Source: Promethearchaeota archaeon (GTDB lineage Archaea; Asgardarchaeota; Lokiarchaeia; Sigynarchaeales; SOKP01). From it: a stretch of 6,966 nucleotides of DNA. The notes below the pieces were generated by a model, which had not been told where the DNA came from, did not search any database, and saw only the letters and a list, made by a program, of their open reading frames with translations. Of the stretch, positions 1 through 5,467 are shown one piece after another (position 1 is the stretch's first letter; the number at the start of each line of letters is the position of its first letter). The stretch is from NCBI GenBank assembly GCA_016839425.1, contig JAEOUI010000338.1, positions 1 to 6,966 of the forward strand. Direction: 5' to 3'. A program made the translations under genes and the position numbers.

Positions 1-263
1 CGTTATTTGTTGGATTATTGCTTGGCGTGCTTGTTGGATTTGGTATTGGATATTATAAGGCTAAATCAAAAAATGGGGGACCAAAGGGGAAAGTCTCTCT
101 GAAAAAGAAAACAATTAGCCAAAAAGCTGTAAAGGAAATGTCTTCTGAGAAAGTAGAAGTTCAAGAACCAAAAAAGGACGAAGAAACTAAGAAGACAAAA
201 ACTGATCTACAAGAACCAGAAAAGCGAAAAACGCAACAAAGAAAGATCAAAAGAAAATTATAA
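1..263 (+). CDS. C-terminal part of a membrane-anchored protein with a charged Lys/Glu-rich tail (5' end outside window)
   Basis: The reading frame (codons from base 3) is open to the left edge, so the gene starts outside the window; the TTG at 18 lies inside a hydrophobic segment and is probably not the true start. About 86 residues are visible. They begin with a glycine-rich hydrophobic stretch of roughly 19 residues (LFVGLLLGVLVGFGIGYY) that looks like a transmembrane helix, followed by KAKSK and a hydrophilic tail of about 60 residues dominated by Lys, Glu, Thr and Gln. The positive residues right after the helix suggest that the tail is cytoplasmic. The tail holds two similar short blocks, QEPKKDEE and QEPEKRKT. 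I do not recognise the family. It could be the C-terminal anchor of a larger surface protein or a small membrane protein. It ends convergently with ftr, 37 bases away, so no functional link is implied. Confidence 0.6.
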   Translation, partial: LFVGLLLGVLVGFGIGYYKAKSKNGGPKGKVSLKKKTISQKAVKEMSSEKVEVQEPKKDEETKKTKTDLQEPEKRKTQQRKIKRKL

Positions 264-300
264 AAAAATTTTTATTATTTATTTTTTCTTATTATAATAT
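264..300. terminator. Shared A/T-rich terminator region between convergent genes
   Basis: The 37 bases between the stop of the left-edge gene and the stop of ftr are almost entirely A and T. The plus strand has T-runs at about 269-289, and the minus strand reads a run of T at 262-268 just after ftr. Archaeal termination commonly uses U-rich tracts without a hairpin, so this could end transcription from both sides. This is inferred from base composition only. Confidence 0.5.
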
Positions 301-1215
301 TTAACTTAATCCCAAATCGTGTAATCTATATTGGAACTTACCCAATTTTCCTCCATAGTTTCCTGCTGTAATTCTTTTTACGCCAGGCACTTTAACTGCG
401 GCTTCGATTCCAAGTTTCATTGCCTTTTTAACCACATCCTCTGTGGCTCCGTCTAAGATTATTTCGTAGACGCATTCCTCCCCTTCTTTTAACAAAGAAT
501 TTTCAATCTTATTTTTAAGGGTTGGGCAGAGGGGATCGTTTGTGGAAGCTCCCAAGAACGAGTATTGGGATCCAACCTTAGAACCAGATCGTACAACACC
601 TCCTGGAAAAGGAGCTATTACATTTTCAAGGTCTTTAATTGCCTCGATCGCTTTTTCGGCAGCTTCTAACCCAGAATCTTGGTCTTTTGATATAATAAGA
701 AAATTTCCTCCTGCAATTCCTTTCCCAGCTTTCGCAACGCTCTGAATAATAAACTCGCCGTCCATTACTGGAATTTTCCATGCTTCGAAAGGATAAGTTC
801 CTTCTATTTTTTCCTCGTGTTTATCTCCAAAAAACCGCAAGTTTGCACCAATCTTTATTTCAAACTCTTTCTCTGGTTCTAAAGAGCCTTGTAAAGCATC
901 AAAACAAGATGTTGTGGGGCAGGTAAGAGCGCATTGACCCAAGCGGTTCATTACCACGTTTCCAACTTGCTTCTTATCATTTATGAAGAACATGACGATC
1001 ACTCCTGGACGCTTGTCAGGTGTCTTATCTGCAGAGACCATTACATCAATTCCAGCCTCTGAATCACAATGAATCGTTGATGTAGCATAACCCGTTGTAA
1101 CTTGGGCGGCTATCTTCGCCCATTTTTCGTTTTTGGCCGTGATTAATAATCTCGCAAAATTTCCCCCAAAGGCTTCGCAATATGTATCTTCTATTTCTAC
1201 ACCGTTTAATTCCAT
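301..1215 (-). CDS. ftr: Formylmethanofuran:tetrahydromethanopterin N-formyltransferase
   Basis: Cytosolic enzyme that moves the formyl group between formylmethanofuran and the N5 of tetrahydromethanopterin (EC 2.3.1.101), the second step of the archaeal methyl branch of CO2 reduction, or its reverse. The protein is 304 residues, close to the roughly 297 usual for the family. It opens with the family's typical MELNGVEIEDTYCEAF, followed by the RLLIT and KWA blocks. The block RLGQCALTCPTTSCFDA (91-107) and the signature PFPGGVVRSGSKVGS (202-216) with ASTND (223-227) and CPTL are strongly conserved in Ftr, as is the end NYGGKLG...RLHDL. The ATG start matches the known N-terminus of homologues. 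No clear Shine-Dalgarno precedes it, and a TATA-like element about 35 bases upstream suggests a very short leader. It is divergent from mtd, which acts two steps later. No truncation or frameshift is seen. Confidence 0.97.
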   Translation of the reverse strand: MELNGVEIEDTYCEAFGGNFARLLITAKNEKWAKIAAQVTTGYATSTIHCDSEAGIDVMVSADKTPDKRPGVIVMFFINDKKQVGNVVMNRLGQCALTCPTTSCFDALQGSLEPEKEFEIKIGANLRFFGDKHEEKIEGTYPFEAWKIPVMDGEFIIQSVAKAGKGIAGGNFLIISKDQDSGLEAAEKAIEAIKDLENVIAPFPGGVVRSGSKVGSQYSFLGASTNDPLCPTLKNKIENSLLKEGEECVYEIILDGATEDVVKKAMKLGIEAAVKVPGVKRITAGNYGGKLGKFQYRLHDLGLS

Positions 1216-1243
1216 TCTTAAAACACTTTTTTTAATTGTTTGT

Positions 1244-1254
1244 AAAGTATAAAA
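1244..1254 (-). promoter_or_regulatory. Candidate TATA box of ftr
   Basis: On the minus strand this reads TTTTATACTTT, a good archaeal TATA-box match. It is centred about 35 bases upstream of the ftr ATG. With initiation about 25-27 bases downstream, the mRNA leader would be around 8 bases, which fits the lack of a Shine-Dalgarno sequence. Inferred by pattern only. Confidence 0.45.
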
Positions 1255-1318
1255 TGTAATTTTATGTCATTTCTAAATTCTCCTCATTTAAAAATAATAC
1301 TGATTTTGATCATTCACA

Positions 1319-1327
1319 TTATAAACC
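1319..1327 (+). promoter_or_regulatory. Candidate TATA box of mtd
   Basis: TTATAAACC lies about 65 bases upstream of the chosen mtd start at 1389. Initiation 25-27 bases downstream would give a leader of about 40 bases. A weaker alternative is the TTTAAAAATAA stretch near 1287. The assignment rests on pattern and position alone. Confidence 0.4.
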
Positions 1328-1388
1328 TTAAAAAGTTTCAAAAATTTAGGAAGTTAACGAATTATTATGATAAATTTGATTGGTTAAA

Positions 1389-2228
1389 ATGAGCGAAGAA
1401 AAAGTTTTAAAGATCGGTATTTTAAAAAACGGAACCATCGGGTCATCCTTGTTGCTTGCGTTTCTTTTAGACGAAAGGGCTGAAGCACAACGAATTAGCG
1501 TTTTTGAAGTTACCTCTGGCCCTAAAATGCATCCTCCAGAGGTTTGCACATCAGTAATGGAAAAATTACTTGAAATGAAACCTGAATTGATCATCATGTC
1601 TAGCCCAAATGCTGCGTTAAAAGGGCCTAAAGCTTGCAGAGAAATGGCTGGAAACATTCCAACAATAGTTATTTCTGACGCACCAGCAAAAAAAGCTGTT
1701 GATGAAATAAAAGAAAAAGGTATGGGATACATGCTGGTGGACGCAGATTCAATGATAGGGGCTCGCCGTCCGTTCTTAGATCCCGTTGAGATGAGCATTT
1801 TTAATTCTGATTTATTAAAAGTTCTCGCAATTTCTGGAGCTTTAAATGTCATTGCCTATGAAATTAATAAAGTCATAATGGACATGCTCGAGGGAAAAAC
1901 CCCAACACTTCCTGAAATAATAATTGATGCCAAAACGGCAACAAAAGCGGCTGGATTCTCGAATCCTTATGCTGAAGCAAAAGTCATTGCCGCATACGAA
2001 TTAGCCTCCTCTGTTTCTAAAGTAACTGGCAAGGCATGCTTTCAATTGAAAGATCGGGAGGATTACATGCCTTTATTAGCAGCCGCACACGAAATGATGA
2101 AAACTGCTGCGGAATTGTGCGTTCAAGCTCGAGAAATCGAAAAAAGCAACGACACTGTTGTTAGGACTCCACACCACGCAAAACAAAATTTCCTCAAAAA
2201 GATTAAGCTTCACGATAAGGAAGCGTAA
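1389..2228 (+). CDS. mtd: F420-dependent methylenetetrahydromethanopterin dehydrogenase
   Basis: Interconverts methenyl-H4MPT and methylene-H4MPT using reduced coenzyme F420 (EC 1.5.98.1), in the cytosol. The ATG at 1389 gives 279 residues, near the usual length of about 275-280. An in-frame TTG at 1380 would add three residues but is less likely. Family landmarks are present: KIGILKNGTIGSS (8-20) near the start, LLDERA (26-31), SPN (72-74), SDAP (96-99), the highly conserved DSMIGARRPFLDP (120-132) with FNSDLLKVLA (138-147), SNPYAEAK further on, and AREIEKSNDTVVRTPH (247-262) close to the C-terminus. The SPN block is followed by AALKGP, where methanogen enzymes usually have PGAPGP, a mild divergence. 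It implies that the host makes F420. It is divergent from ftr, and the Mch step between the two reactions is not encoded in this window. Confidence 0.97.
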   Translation: MSEEKVLKIGILKNGTIGSSLLLAFLLDERAEAQRISVFEVTSGPKMHPPEVCTSVMEKLLEMKPELIIMSSPNAALKGPKACREMAGNIPTIVISDAPAKKAVDEIKEKGMGYMLVDADSMIGARRPFLDPVEMSIFNSDLLKVLAISGALNVIAYEINKVIMDMLEGKTPTLPEIIIDAKTATKAAGFSNPYAEAKVIAAYELASSVSKVTGKACFQLKDREDYMPLLAAAHEMMKTAAELCVQAREIEKSNDTVVRTPHHAKQNFLKKIKLHDKEA

Positions 2229-2240
2229 ATTAATAACATC

Positions 2241-2264
2241 TTATTATTTTTTATATTTTTTTTT
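2241..2264 (+). terminator. T-rich terminator after mtd
   Basis: A tract of almost only T and A, with long T-runs on the plus strand, begins 13 bases after the mtd stop. This is the kind of U-rich element that ends archaeal transcripts. No hairpin was seen. Confidence 0.5.
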
Positions 2265-2325
2265 ACATTACTTTAATATTTATATAACTTACTAACTAAC
2301 TTATTTAAAATATATATATAAATGG

Positions 2326-2351
2326 AAAATGAGAAAGAGCAAGAAAAAATG
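2326..2351 (-). terminator. Possible pyrimidine-rich terminator after the GTPase gene
   Basis: Directly after the stop of the minus-strand GTPase gene, the transcript would read a T/C-rich run that begins with CATTTTTTC. It may serve as a U-rich terminator, but it is interrupted and the call is weak. Confidence 0.3.
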
Positions 2352-2352
2352 A

Positions 2353-3303
2353 TTAAATAGAGCTTCTTAAGAAATCCTCAAGATTCTTGAGCTCATCTCC
2401 GTTAAGAGCACCCATTACGCCGTTGAAGACTTCGGGTTTTTTATTTTTTGTAACTGCCATGATTACTCCAACATCTTCGAGTTGCTTGATAAGCACATAA
2501 GAATCGTCTGATTCGTAAATAATCGTTGAGAGCGATATAGGCGATGGATTTGCGTTCACGAGCAACATGACTTTTGAGTAGATTTGGTAAAGATTGGAGT
2601 CCAATGTTCCCATTTCGAGTTTCATGAATTGAAGGGGTTTACTATCAAACTTTCCAATCGTAGAAGCGATGAGCAAACCATCAGGTTGGTTAAATAACAT
2701 GTATTCTGAAAGGGATTCTGCTTTTAATTCGTTCAGCAAGTGTCGTATCTTGCCTAAGCGTTGCATTGATAAGGTGTTTTTTTGAATTTCATAATCCAGT
2801 ATTTCAATTAATCTATGTTGGGCGCTTCCTTCCTTCACAGATACAGGTGTAAAGACGATCTTCTCTTTTACTTCTTTTTCCAAATCTTTTGATAGAATAT
2901 CGTAATAATCATCTTCCTTGGAATTTTCCAAATCAATTTTATTTAATAACACGTATATTTTATCTACATGAGGGCTGAACTCCCAGACATAAGTGTGAAA
3001 CTTATCAAATATATCCTTCACATTTGCTTCTGGGGCAGCGGTATCGACCATAAATACAGCTGTGGTGATCTCTGAAAAGATCAATTCTCTTTGGGATTCG
3101 GAAAAATATCGCTCCATGTAACGTTCCTGACCTCCTGCATCCCAAATGTTTAATTCCATAATACCTCGAAATATAAAGTTTTCTCGAGAAACGCCTTTAG
3201 TTGGCTTGAGGTTGATGACTTTCATGAAATTATATCCTAGACATGTTGTTCTCATCAAGCTAGTTTTTCCCGCGTTTTGAGGACCAAAAATGAGAATCTT
3301 CAC
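2353..3303 (-). CDS. Rag/Gtr1-like small GTPase with C-terminal roadblock/longin-like domain
   Basis: A 316-residue protein with an N-terminal Ras-superfamily GTPase domain (about 1-175) and a C-terminal alpha/beta domain (about 185-300). All G motifs are visible: the P-loop GPQNAGKTS (7-15), switch I Thr35 in KPTKGVS, WDAGGQE (54-60) with the switch II Gln59, NKID (121-124), and SVKEG (155-159) at the G5 position. The pattern LNIWDAGGQ, then YMERYF, SQRELIF and VFMVD closely follows eukaryotic RagA/Gtr1. The C-terminal region, with DGLLIAST (208-215) and a helix-strand layout, resembles the roadblock domain used by Rag proteins to dimerise. Unlike RagA (HKMD), the G4 motif is the classical NKxD. 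Asgard archaea are known for expanded Rag/Ras-like GTPases and roadblock proteins, so a regulatory or membrane-associated switch is plausible, but the partner and process are unknown. No lipidation motif or membrane segment is visible. The start is GTG, fixed by a strong Shine-Dalgarno. Confidence 0.9.
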   Translation of the reverse strand: MKILIFGPQNAGKTSLMRTTCLGYNFMKVINLKPTKGVSRENFIFRGIMELNIWDAGGQERYMERYFSESQRELIFSEITTAVFMVDTAAPEANVKDIFDKFHTYVWEFSPHVDKIYVLLNKIDLENSKEDDYYDILSKDLEKEVKEKIVFTPVSVKEGSAQHRLIEILDYEIQKNTLSMQRLGKIRHLLNELKAESLSEYMLFNQPDGLLIASTIGKFDSKPLQFMKLEMGTLDSNLYQIYSKVMLLVNANPSPISLSTIIYESDDSYVLIKQLEDVGVIMAVTKNKKPEVFNGVMGALNGDELKNLEDFLRSSI

Positions 3304-3311
3304 GATCTAAT

Positions 3312-3319
3312 ACCTCCTT
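3312..3319 (-). promoter_or_regulatory. Strong Shine-Dalgarno fixing the GTG start of the GTPase
   Basis: The minus strand reads AAGGAGGT, then an 8-base spacer (ATTAGATC), then GTG at 3303-3301. This is the best ribosome binding site for any gene in the window, and it supports the GTG start, where the P-loop follows at residue 7 as expected. Confidence 0.85.
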
Positions 3320-3624
3320 GGTTAATAGTCATTTTTTTCATGTATTGTGCGTGATAGTTTATGAATTTCATATTCAAGCGTGAAATATTTTTTATTAATT
3401 TCAGAATTATATTCCTTTTTTTAAAATATTATACTAATTTTTGCTATTTAATATTTTTCTTTTTTTCGCCCTCTTTTCTTTTTATGATATAAATGCTCTT
3501 AAGATTCCTCCTTAAAATCATAATTACAACTTGATATAACTAATTTTGACATTTAATCCTTTAACTCTTAGTAAGATGAAAATATTAAATTTGTAAGAGA
3601 AGAGAACGATTGAAATAAATATCA

Positions 3625-3633
3625 TTAAATATT
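3625..3633 (+). promoter_or_regulatory. Candidate TATA box of apt
   Basis: TTAAATATT lies about 45 bases upstream of the apt ATG and would give a leader of roughly 15-20 bases. The surrounding DNA is so A/T-rich that other positions are possible. Confidence 0.3.
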
Positions 3634-3673
3634 TTGTTCTTCAAGAATTCATAATTCACTATAAACTACGAGA

Positions 3674-4210
3674 ATGAAAAAAATGGATCTATTAAAATAC
3701 ATACGCAATGTACCTAATTGGCCTAAAGAAGGCATTCAATTCAAGGACATAACGACATTATGCGTGGCACACGAAGCCTTTAAGGAAGCCTGCGATAGAT
3801 TGGTTGCTCACTATAAGGGAAAAGGTATCACTAAAGTTGCGGCAATTGAAGCAAGAGGATATGTCTTTGGATCTGTAATTGCTTATTTGATAGATGCGGG
3901 TTTTATACTCGTCAGAAAACCAGGAAAATTACCTGCCGACACAATACAAGAAACATACGAGCTTGAATATGGCACTGACACCATCGAAATGCACAAAGGT
4001 TCTATTAAAGAAGGTGAAAAAGTTCTTATTATAGACGACTTGTTAGCAACTGGCGGAACCGCAAAAGCAGCAGCTAATTTAATAGAAAAAGCTGGTGGTG
4101 TTGTAGCGGGGATAGGGTTCGTGATCGAACTCACTGGAAGCTTGCAAGGGCGTGAAAAACTTAGTGGATACGAAATTTTTTCACTATTAGACATCCCTGT
4201 AGAAGAGTAA
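3674..4210 (+). CDS. apt: Adenine phosphoribosyltransferase
   Basis: Cytosolic purine-salvage enzyme: adenine + PRPP gives AMP + diphosphate (EC 2.4.2.7). The 178 residues match the usual 170-183. Conserved blocks appear in the order of the bacterial and eukaryotic Apt class: PNWPKEGIQFKDIT (14-27), EARGYVFG (59-66), VRKPGKLP (80-87), ETYELEYGTD (93-102) with the following E-M-H, and the PRPP-binding loop VLIIDDLLATGGTA (117-130) with the paired acids Asp121/Asp122. The ATG at 3674 gives the usual short N-terminus; an in-frame ATG at 3683 would shorten it by three residues. Only a weak purine-rich GAGA precedes the start. Convergent with the methylthioadenosine phosphorylase gene, whose product adenine is its substrate, so the two probably act in sequence. 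No missing catalytic residue was seen. Confidence 0.96.
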   Translation: MKKMDLLKYIRNVPNWPKEGIQFKDITTLCVAHEAFKEACDRLVAHYKGKGITKVAAIEARGYVFGSVIAYLIDAGFILVRKPGKLPADTIQETYELEYGTDTIEMHKGSIKEGEKVLIIDDLLATGGTAKAAANLIEKAGGVVAGIGFVIELTGSLQGREKLSGYEIFSLLDIPVEE

Positions 4211-4222
4211 TATTTACAATTA

Positions 4223-4254
4223 ATTTTAATTTTATTTCAATCTCTTTTTTCTTT
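4223..4254 (+). terminator. T-rich terminator after apt
   Basis: Successive T-runs, including TCTTTTTTCTTT at 4242-4253, start 13 bases after the apt stop in a 55-base convergent gap. This is consistent with a U-rich terminator. The opposite strand has no comparable T-run for the facing gene. Confidence 0.45.
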
Positions 4255-4265
4255 CGGCTAATTAT

Positions 4266-5126
4266 TTATAAAATCGCTCCTTCTAATCTATGATGACAAG
4301 GACAATCTTTACTGATATTAATAGCTGGTATGACTGTTTTTAATAATTTTTTCAAGTTTTCTGCGTTTTTAGCAATTGTCTCGAGGACTTCGTTTACATT
4401 CACTTCTAACTTACTTATAAGGCTCCCACATTTTTCGCATTTTTGAGTATATTCTACAATCCCGCAATTTTGACATTCTCCAGCCCATACATCCAAATCG
4501 GTTACCATCGCAATACAACAATAGCACATTTCCATTTCAGCGGCGAGAACAACCTCGGGATAAGTGGTCATTCCAATGATATCCCCACCCCATTGTCGAA
4601 ATACTTTAGATTCTGATAATGTTGAAAATCTAGGCCCTTCAATGCAGACATAAGTACCTCCTTTTTGTATTGCCATTCCTCTATTTTTTTTGCTTGCTTC
4701 AAGGAAAAGATCGTTTAAATAGTTGCAATACGGCTCTGCTTGTCCAATATGACATACTTGTCCTCCGTCGTAAAAACTATCTTCACGCTTCTTGGTTCTG
4801 TCTATGTATTGATCAACGATAATGAATTTACCTTTATGGTGTTCGATTCTCAATGATCCTACGGCAGAGGGTGAAATTATAAATTTAACTCCCAAATTTT
4901 TCAAAGCCCACAAGTTTGCTTTAAAATTGATTTTATGGGGGGGAATACTGTGTCCTTTTCCGTGTCTTGATAAGAAAGCCACTTTTTTTTCCAAAAATGT
5001 ACCTACTTTTATAATATCTGAAGTGCGACCATATGGAGTGTGACATTTTACATCTTCAGAGTTTTCAAGATCGATTTCAGAACCTGTTCCCCCAATAATC
5101 CCAATTAAAACATCTTTATTTATCAA
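4266..5126 (-). CDS. S-methyl-5'-thioadenosine phosphorylase with a four-cysteine (zinc-ribbon-like) insertion
   Basis: Phosphorolyses methylthioadenosine to adenine and methylthioribose-1-phosphate (MTAP family, purine nucleoside phosphorylase fold). The 286 residues include GIIGGTGSEI (9-18), the phosphate-binding SRHGKGH (53-59), PHKINFKANLWAL (63-75), SAVGSL (87-92), DQYIDRT (105-111), GGTYVCIEGPRFST (156-169), ESKVFRQWGGDIIGMTTYPE (172-191), AEMEMCY and TDLDVW (209-214). Asp210 and Asp212 correspond to the pair that favours 6-amino purines in human MTAP, so MTA is a likelier substrate than inosine or methylthioinosine. Just after this motif come C218-x2-C221-x8-C230-x2-C233, probably a metal-binding knuckle pair, before the usual C-terminal helix. 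The end has a CPC motif (275-277), like the CxC of hyperthermophile relatives. The start is TTG at 5126; no ATG/GTG lies upstream before a stop, and the next in-frame ATG is at residue 151. Confidence 0.93.
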   Translation of the reverse strand: MINKDVLIGIIGGTGSEIDLENSEDVKCHTPYGRTSDIIKVGTFLEKKVAFLSRHGKGHSIPPHKINFKANLWALKNLGVKFIISPSAVGSLRIEHHKGKFIIVDQYIDRTKKREDSFYDGGQVCHIGQAEPYCNYLNDLFLEASKKNRGMAIQKGGTYVCIEGPRFSTLSESKVFRQWGGDIIGMTTYPEVVLAAEMEMCYCCIAMVTDLDVWAGECQNCGIVEYTQKCEKCGSLISKLEVNVNEVLETIAKNAENLKKLLKTVIPAINISKDCPCHHRLEGAIL

Positions 5127-5160
5127 AATTTCATCATATGCTTTTCTTATTATTACAATG

Positions 5161-5209
5161 ATTGGTTTTTTTTTATAATAACATTTTCATATCTAATGTA
5201 AAAACCAAT
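5161..5209 (-). promoter_or_regulatory. Inverted repeat flanking the candidate phosphorylase promoter
   Basis: ATTGGTTTTT at 5161-5170 is matched exactly by its reverse complement AAAAACCAAT at 5200-5209. Between them, on the minus strand, TTATTATAAAA (about 5171-5181) is a good TATA box, about 50 bases from the TTG start. Half-sites on either side of a TATA box could be an operator that blocks TBP/TFB binding. The function is inferred; the repeat itself is certain. Confidence 0.35.
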
Positions 5210-5459
5210 GAAATTTCGAATCAAGAACATTTAGACCTAAAAATGAATAATGAAAAACAGATTTGTGATAGGAGAAATACTTAATTCTTCTATAGCCTAT
5301 TCGAATCCGATCACCTCACGCCGAAATAGCAATATATCTCTACTGAAAACATACAAATAAATATATTAAATATTACACAAAATTATAAAAATATTTAAAT
5401 CTATCTGTTATAATAAATTTAAATATTCAAGATCGCTAATTCAATTTAGGATTTACACA

Positions 5460-5467
5460 TTTGTATA
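5460..5467 (+). promoter_or_regulatory. Possible TATA box of the chemoreceptor gene
   Basis: TTTGTATA lies about 37 bases before the ATG at 5501 and would give a leader of about 10 bases. The A/T-rich stretch at 5381-5427 offers alternatives, so this is weak. Confidence 0.25.

Larger units (their letters stand above)
3304..3673. other. Divergent intergenic region between the GTPase gene and apt
   Basis: A 370-base, strongly A/T-rich gap between two divergent genes. It holds the GTPase ribosome binding site at its left end and presumably both promoters. TATA-like candidates are ATAAACT on the minus strand near 3357-3363 for the GTPase and TTAAATATT at 3625-3633 on the plus strand for apt. Two GCGTGA hexamers at 3349-3354 and 3378-3383 flank the palindrome ATGAATTTCAT (3361-3371). 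No open frame of convincing length or RNA gene was found. Confidence 0.6.

Noticed and set aside
1380..1382. TTG as the mtd start
   Set aside because: An in-frame ATG lies three codons downstream and fits the family N-terminus better; there is no Shine-Dalgarno favouring the TTG.
1346..1852. 168-codon open frame antisense to mtd
   Set aside because: It lies opposite a clearly recognised gene, resembles no known protein, and its composition follows the reverse complement of mtd codons.
2322..2360. 12-codon frame (MENEKEQEKMIK) behind a TATATATA run
   Set aside because: It is too short to support, overlaps the end of the GTPase gene, has no ribosome binding site, and its content is what an A/G-rich terminator strand would give.
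3507..3513. AAGGAGG on the minus strand in the GTPase-apt gap
   Set aside because: No start codon follows at a workable spacing and no small frame is supported; probably chance in a purine-rich patch.
3883..4194. 103-codon open frame antisense to apt
   Set aside because: It lies entirely opposite conserved Apt motifs and has no recognisable protein features of its own.
5309..5318. Consensus Shine-Dalgarno TGAGGTGATC on the minus strand
   Set aside because: No ATG, GTG or TTG follows within a usable distance and no open frame continues from it; it is about 185 bases from the phosphorylase start.
5294..5325. TTCGAATCC followed by GATCACCTCACG, resembling a tRNA T-loop and the 3' end of 16S rRNA
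   Set aside because: The five bases either side of TTCGAAT do not pair on either strand, no anticodon arm could be built nearby, and the 16S-like match is only about 8 bases.
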